Numbered from the stretch's first letter, positions 1-8,792 are shown. The stretch: 21,125 bases of DNA from Candidatus Omnitrophota bacterium (GCA_023247935.1 JAHFFM010000009.1:1-21125); one strand, 5' to 3'. The notes: generated from the sequence alone by a model not told the origin. A program made the numbers and translations.

Positions 1-830
1 TAAATTCCGACGATACTGATATTCGCTTTATCCGCGGCCTCAATCACTTTTTGTTTAGAAATCATGATTGTTTTGCCGGCTTCCAAGCCGAGAACCCGAG
101 CGGAAACTTTTTTTAAATTTTCAACCGTATCCAATCCGACGCAGGGAAGATCAAACCGTAAATCCTGGTTCGGTTTGGCGGTTTTCACGACAATCACGCC
201 GCCATTGCCCAACTCACCGCCCCGGCGTATCGCCTGGTCAGTCCCCTCGAGCGCTTCCACAGCAAGCACAATTCCGTTTTTTACCACAACTGTTTGGCCG
301 ATGTCCATCTTTCCCACATGCCTCGCTATCCGGGCTCCAAACCGAAGATCTCTCAATTCTTCTAGAGTCGGCTTTCGGGTAGTCAGAACTCCCTTCGTTG
401 CAAGAGTGTCTTTTAAAAAAATTCTTGAATCAATTACCCGCGCACCGCATTTCATTTTCAAATAAATCCCCAAAGCCCGCATCAAATGGTCATCCCCCTT
501 GTTGGCCGTCTGCTTGATAAGGCTTTTTGCCGAAGAATCAAGTTTGAGAGAAGGGTCATAAATTTTTTTCTTGGGAACGGCGCCGGCAAAAGCCACGTGT
601 TTGATTTTTTTCTGCTTTAAAAGCTCGATCAATTTACCTAATTCGCCCAACCCTATATAATTCGCCCCGGACGTAAAATTTTCCACGCGCTTATCCGTGA
701 CGCCTTCCACGCCAAAAACAAACACTGGCCTTTTCAAGTAAAAAGCGGCCTTGGCAAATAAAATAGGAAATTCGCCCTGACCCGCGATTAAACCAATCGG
801 CCCGTATCCCGAATTTTTATTCCACCACAT
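1..830 (-). CDS. lpxI: UDP-2,3-diacylglucosamine pyrophosphatase LpxI (DUF1009), 3' end cut by window
   Basis: This is the LpxI-type enzyme that hydrolyses UDP-2,3-diacylglucosamine to lipid X and UMP, the fourth step of lipid A synthesis, in the cytoplasm. Translating from the ATG at 830 gives 276 open codons to the window edge, which is about the full family length. The last two bases (TA on the coding strand) could already begin the stop codon. The N-terminus reads PIGLIAGQGEFP, the family's Rossmann-like opening. The C-terminal half carries the conserved EALEGTDQAIRRGG stretch (about residues 192-205), and the end reads IEAADKANISIVGI. The gene starts 3 bases after the lpxA stop, and a GAGGAAGAG purine run inside the lpxA end can serve as ribosome binding site. 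Its place behind lpxA supports the call. The functional assignment follows the family; LpxH is a different fold and does not match. Confidence 0.9.
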   Translation of the reverse strand, partial: MWWNKNSGYGPIGLIAGQGEFPILFAKAAFYLKRPVFVFGVEGVTDKRVENFTSGANYIGLGELGKLIELLKQKKIKHVAFAGAVPKKKIYDPSLKLDSSAKSLIKQTANKGDDHLMRALGIYLKMKCGARVIDSRIFLKDTLATKGVLTTRKPTLEELRDLRFGARIARHVGKMDIGQTVVVKNGIVLAVEALEGTDQAIRRGGELGNGGVIVVKTAKPNQDLRFDLPCVGLDTVENLKKVSARVLGLEAGKTIMISKQKVIEAADKANISIVGI

Positions 831-833
831 GAA

Positions 834-1655
834 TCAGGTCTCTTCCTCGCTCATGGAAACATCCGCCGATGCCCGTCCAACGCCGCGCTTGGAATGATGA
901 ATAAAATCTAAAATGGATTGCACTTCAGGACTGTCTTTGAATTCTTTGCTTATTTTAGGAAGAAGCGTTGAAAAATTTGAACGCTTTAAAAATAGCAGTT
1001 TGAGCGCTTTTTTGATTTGCATTCTCTGCTCTGCGGAAAAACCTGACCGCTTTAACCCAATCGCGTTTATCCCGCGGAATTTCGCCGGGTGGCCGTCATA
1101 GATTGAAAAAGGGGCGACGTCCATCGTCACCTTGGAAAGTCCGCCAAGCATGGAAAGCTCGCCGATGTGCACAAATTGATGAACGCCTACAAATCCGCCA
1201 AGCACAGCATTGTCCCCTACCGTCACATGCCCGCCCAAAGCCACATTATTGGATAAAACAATGTTATCGCCCAAAACGCAGTCATGAGCGACGTGCGCGT
1301 TCACCATCAAAAGATTTTTGTTTCCGAGAATCGTTTTGGAACCCTCTTTCATCCCCGCATGAATTGTCGCGTTTTCGCGAATGACATTTTGCTCGCCTAT
1401 CACGACAAAAGAATTCACAGGCGCATTCGAGCGGACTTGCGCGGGCATGCCAAGCACAACACCGGAATAAATCAGGCAATCTGCGCCTATTTGGGTATTT
1501 TTTTCAATGAGCACATGGCTCATCACGCGCGTATTTTTTCCAATCCGCACTCCTGGAGCTATCACCGCATAGGGCCCGATTTCCACGTTTTCCTCCAGAA
1601 TAGCCTGAGGGGAAACGATCGCGGTAGTATGGATGGCAGGCGCTAATTTTTGCAT
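834..1655 (-). CDS. lpxA: UDP-N-acetylglucosamine O-acyltransferase LpxA
   Basis: LpxA transfers a 3-hydroxyacyl chain from acyl-ACP to the 3-OH of UDP-GlcNAc, the first step of lipid A synthesis, as a cytoplasmic trimer. The 273-residue protein has the usual length. It begins with many isoleucine-patch hexapeptide repeats (left-handed beta helix, about residues 10-190) followed by a helical C-terminal domain. The motif NAHVAHDC holds the catalytic histidine (about residue 124, matching His125 of E. coli), and GVHQFVHIG matches the substrate-binding loop. I chose the ATG at 1655, which shares one base with the stop of the upstream lpxC-fabZ (TGATG coupling). A TTG one codon earlier is the only close alternative. 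The short acidic tail after residue 250 is not part of the family core. Confidence 0.96.
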   Translation of the reverse strand: MQKLAPAIHTTAIVSPQAILEENVEIGPYAVIAPGVRIGKNTRVMSHVLIEKNTQIGADCLIYSGVVLGMPAQVRSNAPVNSFVVIGEQNVIRENATIHAGMKEGSKTILGNKNLLMVNAHVAHDCVLGDNIVLSNNVALGGHVTVGDNAVLGGFVGVHQFVHIGELSMLGGLSKVTMDVAPFSIYDGHPAKFRGINAIGLKRSGFSAEQRMQIKKALKLLFLKRSNFSTLLPKISKEFKDSPEVQSILDFIHHSKRGVGRASADVSMSEEET

Positions 1656-2932
1656 CAATCAGCCAGACTAAACATGATTTCGGCTTCACAGGCGACCTCA
1701 TTGCCTACTTTGGCAACACCGGTGACAATGCCGACCCTTGCTTTAAATTTCACAATATCGACCTCTAAACGGAGCTGGTCTCCCGGAACAACGACTCTGC
1801 GGAATCTCGCTTCTTTAATGGCGACAAGGTAGGCAATTTTGCCGTGATTTTCCTTTTTTGAGAGCATGAGGACGCCGCCAACCTGCGCCAGAGCTTCCAC
1901 CATCAAAACGCCCGGCATCACCGGACGCTCGGGAAAATGCCCTTGAAAAAAAGGCTCGTTCGCGGTCACGTTTTTGATTCCCACGATCCGTCTTTCTGAA
2001 ACTTCAACGATTTTATCCACCAGCAAAAAAGGATAACGGTGAGGTAAAACTTTCTTAATTTCTTCTATGTTCATCACTTGGCCTCCGTCTCCTTTCTGCG
2101 CCTGAATGGCTTGGGCGAGTTTTTGGTTAAGTTTGTGGCCGCCTCGAATGGCCGCGACGCGTCCCATCACCGGGAAGCCCAGCAACATAAAATCACCTAA
2201 AATATCCAACACTTTATGCCGCGCGCATTCATCCGGAAAACGCAAACGTTTCGAGTGCGCGCCATCCTCGCGGATAACCAACGTATTTTCTTCCGTAGCG
2301 CCCAACCCAAAACCATGCACACGCAACTGTTCAGCTTCTTTGTCGGTGCAAAAAGTCCTGGCCGGGGCGATCTCTTTCTCGAAAATTTCCGGCGTTAAAA
2401 CAAAATCAACTTTTTGATTTCTTAAAAAAGGATGCTCATAGTCGAGCACATAACTGACGCCAAATTCATCGGCGGGATAGATGCAAACCGACTTTAATTT
2501 ATCATAGCAGAAAATAGGCTCTTTGATTTTATAAAAATCGACGCGCTTGGTCTGCTCGACGAGCTTCAATTCCTTAAAAAAATGAACGAATGGGACGGCG
2601 CTGCCATCCATACCCGGCATTTCAGGCCCTTCAACCTCCACCTCGAGATTGGTTATACCCAGGCCTAAAAGTGTGGCTAGAAAATGTTCAACGGTGAGAA
2701 TCTCATTCTCTCCGCGCCCGACCGAACTGCATCTTAAGGATTCGGAAGAAGAGGTGGAAGGTTTCTCATTTTTTAAATCGCTGACCAATTTTCCGTTTCG
2801 GAAAAATTTAATCCCCTGGTCAGGCTTGGCGGGGCGAACTGAAAAAGAACAGGGTTTTCCGGTGTGAAGGCCTATACCCGACAAACGCCCGGAACACACG
2901 ACGGTTTTTTGAAATGCGTAAGCGGAGCTCAC
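1655..2932 (-). CDS. lpxC-fabZ: Fused LpxC deacetylase / FabZ 3-hydroxyacyl-ACP dehydratase
   Basis: One 425-residue protein joins two enzymes. Residues ~8-275 are LpxC, the zinc deacetylase for UDP-3-O-acyl-GlcNAc (the committed lipid A step). Visible are GIGLHTGK, the pair E82-H83 in TVEHFLATL, and the metal/catalytic set H239, D243 and D247 in RHKVLDILGD, with H266 in GGHKLNQ. Residues ~288-425 are FabZ, which dehydrates 3-hydroxyacyl-ACP. It starts at MNIEEIKKVLPHRYPF and has catalytic H332 (FQGHFPERPVMPG) and E346 (VEALAQ), with the normal 14-residue spacing. No stop or start signal separates the domains. The start is GTG at 2932, which overlaps the lpxD stop by four bases (GTGA). Such fusions are known from Bacteroidetes and some related diderms. 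Both active sites look intact, and both enzymes act on the 3-hydroxyacyl-ACP branch point. Confidence 0.95.
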   Translation of the reverse strand: MSSAYAFQKTVVCSGRLSGIGLHTGKPCSFSVRPAKPDQGIKFFRNGKLVSDLKNEKPSTSSSESLRCSSVGRGENEILTVEHFLATLLGLGITNLEVEVEGPEMPGMDGSAVPFVHFFKELKLVEQTKRVDFYKIKEPIFCYDKLKSVCIYPADEFGVSYVLDYEHPFLRNQKVDFVLTPEIFEKEIAPARTFCTDKEAEQLRVHGFGLGATEENTLVIREDGAHSKRLRFPDECARHKVLDILGDFMLLGFPVMGRVAAIRGGHKLNQKLAQAIQAQKGDGGQVMNIEEIKKVLPHRYPFLLVDKIVEVSERRIVGIKNVTANEPFFQGHFPERPVMPGVLMVEALAQVGGVLMLSKKENHGKIAYLVAIKEARFRRVVVPGDQLRLEVDIVKFKARVGIVTGVAKVGNEVACEAEIMFSLAD

Positions 2933-3978
2933 TGATTTTTTTTCTTAAACTCGGCAAATTCCTTGAAAAGTTCCGGCAGGCGCGCGATGAGCGCGAACAA
3001 TCTCTTTTGCTCCTGAATAGGCCTCGCAGGCTCCCCCAGAACAACCATTTTTTCAGGAACGGATTTCGAAACGCCGGATCTGGCCGCCACAATGACATCA
3101 TCTCCGAGAGTGACATGGCCGACAATCCCGGCCTGACCCGCCACCACCACACGATTCCCAAGTTCAGTTGAACCGGAAATCCCAGCCTGTGAAATAATCA
3201 AACAATCCTGACCCAGCACAACGTTATGCGCAATCTGCACCAAATTGTCTATTTTGGTTCCTTTGCCGATAATCGTATTTCTAAAACGGCCGCGGTCCAC
3301 GCAAGTACAAGAACCGATCTCGACGTCATCCTCGATCAACACGGAACCCAATTGGGGAATTTTAAGATGTTTGCCGTCAATGGTTTCATAACCAAAACCA
3401 TCGCTGCCGATCACGCTTTTTGAATGAATAATGACCCGATTTCCTACTTGAACCCTCTCGCGAATCACCACTTGCGGATAAAGCCGAGAATCATTTCCTA
3501 CCCGCGCATGGCTTCCGATATAACATCCGGCGCCAATATAAGTGCGGGCTCCAATCACGCTTCCCTCCTCTAATACGGCAAGAGGTCCTACCGTCACATT
3601 TTCTCCCAGCGTAACCCCATTCGCGATCACGGATGTCGGATGAATCCCTTGGGGTCCGGAGTCTTCCTGAGACATAAAATAAGAAACAACTTTTGAAAAA
3701 GCGGAAGAAGGATTACTTAATTGAATGGTAGGCTTTTTATCGGAAACAACGTCAGCACCGACAATCACGGCGCTCGCTTTTGTTTCTGATAAAAAAGGGA
3801 GATATTTCGCGTTCGATAAGAACGTAATATCTCCCTTTTCAGCTTCTTTTATTCCCGCAACGCCCGTAATAACCAGGCCGGGGTCCCCCATCAACTTGCC
3901 GTCGATGAGACGGGCAATCTCAGAAAGAGTTAATTTTTTATGCCCGTCATTATTTCTTTTTTGTGGCGTAGTTATCAT
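2929..3978 (-). CDS. lpxD: UDP-3-O-(3-hydroxyacyl)glucosamine N-acyltransferase LpxD
   Basis: LpxD adds the second 3-hydroxyacyl chain, to the 2-amino group of UDP-3-O-acyl-glucosamine, the third lipid A step. The 349-residue protein has the usual three parts. An N-terminal uridine-binding domain (about 15-100) contains GDITFLSNAKY. A long hexapeptide-repeat beta helix (about 112-310) follows. A C-terminal helical tail (LFALIARLPELFKEF) ends the protein. The catalytic histidine is H251 in VQIAHNVVLG, and GSDGFGYE is the conserved loop before it. The ATG at 3978 lies 29 bases inside the 3' end of ompH and has no alternative in-frame start nearby, so the overlap appears real. An AGGTGA purine run lies about 13 bases upstream, a rather long spacing. 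The stop overlaps the GTG start of lpxC-fabZ, suggesting coupled translation. Confidence 0.96.
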   Translation of the reverse strand: MITTPQKRNNDGHKKLTLSEIARLIDGKLMGDPGLVITGVAGIKEAEKGDITFLSNAKYLPFLSETKASAVIVGADVVSDKKPTIQLSNPSSAFSKVVSYFMSQEDSGPQGIHPTSVIANGVTLGENVTVGPLAVLEEGSVIGARTYIGAGCYIGSHARVGNDSRLYPQVVIRERVQVGNRVIIHSKSVIGSDGFGYETIDGKHLKIPQLGSVLIEDDVEIGSCTCVDRGRFRNTIIGKGTKIDNLVQIAHNVVLGQDCLIISQAGISGSTELGNRVVVAGQAGIVGHVTLGDDVIVAARSGVSKSVPEKMVVLGEPARPIQEQKRLFALIARLPELFKEFAEFKKKNQ

Positions 3979-4477
3979 TCAAAACTTTAATCACCTGGAC
4001 TGTCAAATCACTTCCCTCGCTCTTATAAACAAGAACGCGGTCGTTAAAAATGAAGCTATAGCCCTGGGACTTGCCAAAATCCTGGATAACAACTTCAATT
4101 TCTTTGAGAATGTCACGAACCATACCGTCGCGTTCTTTGCGAAGTCCGTCACGCGTTGTACGGTCAAAATCCTGCAACGCCTTGATCTTTTCATCAATCA
4201 CGGCCTGCTTCTCGTCTTTAGGTTTAGCGCTTAAAAGTTCGGCTTCATCACGGAGTTTTTTGATTTCAGCGACCATTTTATCACGATCACCCTGCTTGGC
4301 CGCGCCCTTAGATTCCAGTGACTTGTCAAAATCCTTGGTTTTGCTGTATTCGTCAAACACGCGAGCCAAATCCACATATCCGATTTTTTCTCCCGCCGCC
4401 TGCGCCTCAGAAAATCCAAATGCGCCAACAAAAATCGCCACTATTGCGAAAACCGTCCACCGCAACCCTCTTTTCAT
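3950..4477 (-). CDS. skp: OmpH/Skp family periplasmic chaperone
   Basis: This is a Skp-like (OmpH) periplasmic chaperone that holds unfolded outer-membrane proteins on the way to the BamA machine. I take the ATG at 4475-4477, preceded by a strong AAGGAGGAG about nine bases upstream. Longer forms would run into bamA. The 175-residue product starts with a Sec signal peptide (positive MKRGLR, hydrophobic core, probable cut after SEAQA, near residue 27). The mature start EKIGYVDLARVFDEYSKTK is the family signature. A long charged, alanine-rich coiled-coil region (about 45-135) gives the tentacle arms, and the end returns to beta strands (YSFIFNDRVLVYKSEGSDLT). It lies 31 bases downstream of bamA and overlaps lpxD, the standard bamA-skp-lpxD order. 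Confidence 0.92.
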   Translation of the reverse strand: MKRGLRWTVFAIVAIFVGAFGFSEAQAAGEKIGYVDLARVFDEYSKTKDFDKSLESKGAAKQGDRDKMVAEIKKLRDEAELLSAKPKDEKQAVIDEKIKALQDFDRTTRDGLRKERDGMVRDILKEIEVVIQDFGKSQGYSFIFNDRVLVYKSEGSDLTVQVIKVLNDNYATKKK

Positions 4478-4508
4478 CTTAAGCACTCCTCCTTTTTCAA
4501 ATTTCAAA

Positions 4509-6821
4509 TTAAAATCCCTGACTAATACTGAAATAAAAACGAAGTTTCTTTCTCTCGCCCGGTACGTCATCCAATGGGAATCCCATGTCGAGCTTCACAG
4601 GGCCAATCGGTGTTTTAATGCGAACACCGAAACCAGCGCCGGAAAACACATCTCCGTCGCCAAAATTATCGATTTCTTCATATAAGCTGCCGATATCATA
4701 AAAAATCGCGCCCTTAATCAAATCCGGATATATAGGAAACGTTTCTTCCGCATTGGCCACCCAATAAGCTTCACCGCCAACCGGGTCTCCGTTGCCTGGA
4801 TCCTTGGGACCCAAACGACGTTCACGATAACCACGGATCGTGTTAGCGCCACCCAAAAAATACCTTTCATAAATCGGTACTTTAACAGAATCATCATAGG
4901 CGTCCGCGATTCCGCCGCGGATTTTAAGTTCAAGCACATCGGTTTCAAAATTTTTGAAATACGTGCTGGCAACGCCATAAAGTTTGGTGAAATCTTTGTC
5001 GCCGCCAAGCGGACCACCCGCAACTTCTCCAGTACCCGAAACCATCACTCCTCGCGTTGGGTTATAAACATTATCGCGGTCATCATGAGTAAGAGTCAAC
5101 GCCACGCTGGAAGTGGTGTTTTTACCGACTTCATCCCTTAAAGCTTGTGAAGAATTTTGAGGGATATCGGAAATCTTAACTTCTTCGAGCTTGTATGTCA
5201 CAAGGCCTTTATCGTATTCCGTAAATTCTTTGCCGAGCTTCACGTCAAAACCGGTCCTCGTCTGGTCAAAAATATAACCGGAGCTGCCGGAATTGTTAAT
5301 TTCTTTGCGGAACAGGTCAAAACCGAATAAATAAGGATGTCCGAAAAACCAAGGTTCCGTGAAACTGAGTTCCGCGTTGGTTCTCACGCTGCCGCCTTCG
5401 AACCGCACCATCAAATCCTGGCCAGCGCCGGTAAATGTCTTCCAATTCTGCCAATCAAAATTTTTCTGGCGAACCTGCACAAACCCGATCACGGAGTCAA
5501 TCGAGCTATAACCGCCGCCAAAACTAAATTCACCGGTTTTTGCTTCTTTCACGCTCACGATTAAATCACGGGTATTGGGGCTTGGGCCATTCTCAGTATC
5601 AAAACGGACGTCTTCGAAAAATCCGAGATTGTACAAGCGCTCTTTCGACCTTTTAAGTTTTGCGCCGCTAAAAGATTCTCCGGGATAAGCGCGCAATTCA
5701 CGGCGAATCACGATGTCTTTTGTTTTGGTATTTCCCTGAACCAGCACTTTATTCACATACGTTAATTCGTGTTCAGTGACACTGTAAGTCAAATCCACTT
5801 TATCCGTGGTTTCGTTATAAGCGGACTCAGAACGGATTTGTGCGGAAAGATATCCTTTATCAAAATATAAATCCTGGATATTTGAAACGTCGGACCGCAG
5901 CCCGCGACGCGAAAAAGGTTTACCTTTGGACATTTTCAAGGCCTTCAAAATCTCATCCGTTTTGAGAATCGAGTTGCCATTGATGTTGATGTCGCCCACT
6001 AAATATTTTTTGCCTTCTTTCACGAGAACTTTTAATAGAATCCCGGAACCATCCGAAATCGAATGGATTTCCGTAGAAACTTCGGCATCGCTAAAACCAT
6101 TTTCGTCGTATAAAGCACGGATACGCTCGACATCTTCCTGAAGATCTTCTTCTTTCAAAAACCCGGAACGAAACCAGCCCCACCATGCGTATTTTTTCGT
6201 TTTCATGACTTTGGTGATCTGGCCCGCTTTCAAAGATTGGTTGCCTTCCACTTTAATATCCTTGATACGGATTTTTTCGCCTTCATCCACCATGACGCGT
6301 AAGGTAGCTTGATTGGTATCCGGATTCACATCCAAAGCACTATCTACCTTGGCGTCTGAAAAACCTTTTTTCTCATAAAGTTTACGCACCGCGTCAATGT
6401 CGTCTCGGACCCGTTTTTGATCCACGAAATCGCCTATCACGGACTGCATTTCTTTTTTAATCGCGTCACTTTTAATTTTGCTGTTGCCCTGGATTTCGAT
6501 TTGGGAAAGAATCGGCTTTTCCGTGACTACGAAAACAATGTTCACACCGTCTGTTACTTCTTCCTGTTCAATACGAACATCCGTGAAGTAACCAAGACCG
6601 TAAAGCCGCTTCAAATCTTCGTTTAAGGTGACATTGGAAAGGGGTTCCCCGGGCTGGGTTTTGATCTTGGCGATGATGGTTAACGTGGAGACAGTGCGGT
6701 TGCCTTTAACGTCAACGGATTTGACGGGTTTTCCGTTATCTTCAGCGTAAGAAAAAGACGTCAAAGCCCCGAAAAAAAGGCCTGCAATAAAGGTAATCGA
6801 TAAAAGACGTTTCAAATTCAT
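4509..6821 (-). CDS. bamA: Outer membrane protein assembly factor BamA
   Basis: BamA is the essential outer-membrane barrel that inserts other beta-barrel proteins. The 770-residue precursor begins with a signal peptide (MNLKRLLSITFIAGLFFGAL, probable cut after FSYA, near residue 26). Five POTRA repeats follow at about 31-103, 104-182, 183-271, 272-351 and 352-430, each with the VKGN/IQGN/VEGN/INGN/VQGN strand and a GYF, GF or GY turn. The rest is a barrel. It includes the loop-6 signature GGANTIRGY near residue 660 (IRGY in place of VRGF) and ends in RFYFSISQGF with the terminal phenylalanine needed for membrane insertion. POTRA3 carries an unusual aromatic insertion (KKYAWWGWFRSGF, about 209-221), also seen in other BamA proteins. 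No strong ribosome binding site is visible before the ATG at 6821. Confidence 0.97.
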   Translation of the reverse strand: MNLKRLLSITFIAGLFFGALTSFSYAEDNGKPVKSVDVKGNRTVSTLTIIAKIKTQPGEPLSNVTLNEDLKRLYGLGYFTDVRIEQEEVTDGVNIVFVVTEKPILSQIEIQGNSKIKSDAIKKEMQSVIGDFVDQKRVRDDIDAVRKLYEKKGFSDAKVDSALDVNPDTNQATLRVMVDEGEKIRIKDIKVEGNQSLKAGQITKVMKTKKYAWWGWFRSGFLKEEDLQEDVERIRALYDENGFSDAEVSTEIHSISDGSGILLKVLVKEGKKYLVGDININGNSILKTDEILKALKMSKGKPFSRRGLRSDVSNIQDLYFDKGYLSAQIRSESAYNETTDKVDLTYSVTEHELTYVNKVLVQGNTKTKDIVIRRELRAYPGESFSGAKLKRSKERLYNLGFFEDVRFDTENGPSPNTRDLIVSVKEAKTGEFSFGGGYSSIDSVIGFVQVRQKNFDWQNWKTFTGAGQDLMVRFEGGSVRTNAELSFTEPWFFGHPYLFGFDLFRKEINNSGSSGYIFDQTRTGFDVKLGKEFTEYDKGLVTYKLEEVKISDIPQNSSQALRDEVGKNTTSSVALTLTHDDRDNVYNPTRGVMVSGTGEVAGGPLGGDKDFTKLYGVASTYFKNFETDVLELKIRGGIADAYDDSVKVPIYERYFLGGANTIRGYRERRLGPKDPGNGDPVGGEAYWVANAEETFPIYPDLIKGAIFYDIGSLYEEIDNFGDGDVFSGAGFGVRIKTPIGPVKLDMGFPLDDVPGERKKLRFYFSISQGF

Positions 6822-6874
6822 AATAGTGAATTACTCTAGCACAGGATGCCCGTGAATTCTAGTTTTATCCGGAC

Positions 6875-8239
6875 TTATCCGGTCATTTCCTCACGCCGCA
6901 TCAGCTCTGCATTTTCAAAGCGTGTGTACTCCCGAATAAAGGTCAAAAACACGGATCCGACAGGGCCATTTCTCTGCTTGGCAATGATAACTTCAGCTTT
7001 GCCGCGATTCTCCTCGGTGGGATTATAGTACTCTTCCCTCAAAAGGAGCACGACTACGTCGGCGTCCTGTTCGATGGCACCGGATTCGCGTAAATCCGAA
7101 AGCTGGGGACGGTGATCGACCCGGCTTTCCACCGCACGAGAAAGCTGACTGACCGCAATCACCGGCACCCCGATTTCACGCGCCAAACCTTTAAGAGACC
7201 TGGAAATCTCGGAGATTTCCTGCTGTCTGCTTTCTATATTCGCGCCACCCTGCATCAGCTGCAAATAGTCGACCATGATAATTTTAATGCCAAACTGTGC
7301 CTTCAAACGCCGCGCCTTGGCCTTGAGTTCCAAAACCGTCAAACCCGGAGTGTCATCGATGTAAATCGGCGATTCGGAAAGCTTAGCCGCCGACTTCGTT
7401 AAATTTTTCCAATCCGATTGCGCCAGAAAACCGGTGCGGACTTTATGCGCATCCACGCGGGCTTGCGAACAAAGCATGCGCTGAATCAACTGCTCCTTGG
7501 ACATTTCAAGACTGAAAATAGCCACCGGCTGCTTCAAAATAATTCCGGCGTGTTCCGCGATCCCGGTCACAAGCGCGCTTTTTCCCATGGAAGGCCGCGC
7601 AGCGACGACAATCAAATCCGATGGCTGCAGTCCGGCGGTTTGAGAATCAAACGAATGAAAACCCGTGGAAATCCCGGTGACACTTTCTTTGCGTTGATAA
7701 AGCCGGTCAATCACTTCCATTTGATGCCGCACAATATCTTTCAAAAGCACGACGCCGCCCGAATATTTCTTGCTCGCGATATCGAACACGGCTTTTTCCG
7801 CGCGATCGAGCAAGCCTTCCACGTCTTCAGTGGAATCATAGCAATCCGTGACGATTTGCGTGGCGCTGGTGATGAGATGCCGCAAAATATATTTTTCTTT
7901 CACGATGCGGGCGTAATAATTCAAATTCGCGGCGGTCGGAACGGCGGTCGTCAGGTATGCCAGATAAGACGGCCCTCCCGCATCATCCAAGAGGCCTTCC
8001 TGACTCATCGCATCCGTAAGCGTCACAAGGTCAATGGCGCGATTCTCGTTGAACAAAAAAATCATGACCTTGAAAATTTTCTTGTGCGCGTCTTTGTAAA
8101 AATGATCCGCCGTCAAAATTTCAACGGCCTGAGCGATCGCTTCTTCTTCGATTAAAACCGAACCCAGGATAGCGACTTCCGCTTCCAGGTTTTGGGGCGG
8201 CACTTTTTCGCGGATCGTTTCAAGTTCCTGAGTTTTCAT
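6875..8239 (-). CDS. dnaB: Replicative DNA helicase DnaB
   Basis: DnaB is the hexameric 5'-3' helicase that opens the replication fork. The 454-residue protein has the N-terminal primase-interacting helical domain (about 13-115, PPQNLEAEVAILGSVL), a linker helix region, and the RecA-like ATPase domain (about 185-445). The Walker A motif is ARPSMGKS (214-221), followed by FSLEMSKEQL, Walker B IIMVDYLQLM (320-329), and SQLSRAVESR with the DLRESGAIEQDAD stretch. The ATG at 8239 overlaps the rplI stop by four bases (ATGA). The gene closes the rpsF-ssb-rpsR-rplI-dnaB cluster, a common arrangement. No intein or insertion is present. The usual AL.. after the P-loop is ALVTGIAEHAG here, a mild deviation. 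Confidence 0.97.
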   Translation of the reverse strand: MKTQELETIREKVPPQNLEAEVAILGSVLIEEEAIAQAVEILTADHFYKDAHKKIFKVMIFLFNENRAIDLVTLTDAMSQEGLLDDAGGPSYLAYLTTAVPTAANLNYYARIVKEKYILRHLITSATQIVTDCYDSTEDVEGLLDRAEKAVFDIASKKYSGGVVLLKDIVRHQMEVIDRLYQRKESVTGISTGFHSFDSQTAGLQPSDLIVVAARPSMGKSALVTGIAEHAGIILKQPVAIFSLEMSKEQLIQRMLCSQARVDAHKVRTGFLAQSDWKNLTKSAAKLSESPIYIDDTPGLTVLELKAKARRLKAQFGIKIIMVDYLQLMQGGANIESRQQEISEISRSLKGLAREIGVPVIAVSQLSRAVESRVDHRPQLSDLRESGAIEQDADVVVLLLREEYYNPTEENRGKAEVIIAKQRNGPVGSVFLTFIREYTRFENAELMRREEMTG

Positions 8240-8688
8240 GATTTTTTGGCTACCTCAAGCGCGAGCTTGACGTGAATTTCGGGATGGAGTTTAATTTCCA
8301 CCTGATAATGACCCAATCTTTTAATCGGTTCTTCCAAATGCAGTTTTTTACGGTCGCAGGCGATACCCTGTTTTGCCAGAGCGTCCACGATATCCTGCGT
8401 CGTCACAGCTCCAAACAGCTTATCCCCGCCGCCGGAAGAGACTTCCAGTTTAATAGGCGTGTTTTTAATTTTTTCCGCTGAAGCTTTGGCTTCGGCAAGT
8501 TTTTGTGCCTCTTCTTTGGAATGCTTTTCTTTTTCAATCTCAAATTCTTTTAAATTGGAAGAAGTGGCTAACTTAGCTTTATTGTGAGGAAACAGAAAAT
8601 TTTGGGCATAGCCCTGCGAAACTTTAATGACTTGGCCGCGTTTGCCAAGCTTGGGATCATTTCCGGTGAGAATGACTTGGATATCCAT
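8236..8688 (-). CDS. rplI: 50S ribosomal protein L9 (bL9)
   Basis: bL9 binds 23S rRNA domain V at its N-terminus and projects from the large subunit through a long helix. The 150-residue length is standard. The N-terminal domain reads MDIQVILTGNDPKLGKRG followed by VIKVSQGYAQNFLFPHNKA, matching the family signature. A long charged helix (about 45-78, rich in Glu, Lys and Ala) links to the C-terminal domain (GGGDKLFGAVTTQDIVDAL near 86-104). The ATG at 8688 has a GAGG about six bases upstream. The stop overlaps the dnaB start. Upstream lies the rpsR-rplI spacer, which carries a heptamer inverted repeat. Confidence 0.97.
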   Translation of the reverse strand: MDIQVILTGNDPKLGKRGQVIKVSQGYAQNFLFPHNKAKLATSSNLKEFEIEKEKHSKEEAQKLAEAKASAEKIKNTPIKLEVSSGGGDKLFGAVTTQDIVDALAKQGIACDRKKLHLEEPIKRLGHYQVEIKLHPEIHVKLALEVAKKS

Positions 8689-8720
8689 GCAACCTCAAAA
8701 AAATAATATAAAAAATAATG

Positions 8721-8779
8721 TTACGAAGGACGATGGACGAAAAACGAAGGACGATCGTCCCTCGTCCCTCGTCTTTCGT
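8721..8779 (-). repeat. Heptamer-based inverted repeat (RRGACGA type), copy 1
   Basis: This 59-bp palindromic stretch sits in the rpsR-rplI spacer (8689-8792). On the plus strand the left half is repeats of a 7-base unit close to GGACGAA, and the right half is the reverse complement (CCTCGTC, CTTTCGT). The halves meet at the perfect 10-bp palindrome gacgatcgtc. The left edge reads gttacgaa, exactly as in the second copy near 17340. In RNA it would form a long hairpin inside the ribosomal operon transcript. It could be a non-autonomous element or an expanded simple repeat. The strand is nominal. Confidence 0.8.
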
Positions 8780-8792
8780 GAAGGTGTCTTTA

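Noticed and set aside
4478..4570. Extended start of ompH at 4570
   Set aside because: It would overlap bamA and bury the signal peptide; ATG 4477 has a strong ribosome site directly upstream.
4071..4685. 204-residue plus-strand frame opposite ompH and the bamA end
   Set aside because: Serine-rich mirror of the coiled-coil codons of ompH; no ribosome site, no motif.
7418..8155. 245-residue open frame on the plus strand opposite dnaB
   Set aside because: It lies fully antisense to the well-supported dnaB, has low-complexity His/Arg/Gln-rich composition and no motif; a shadow frame.
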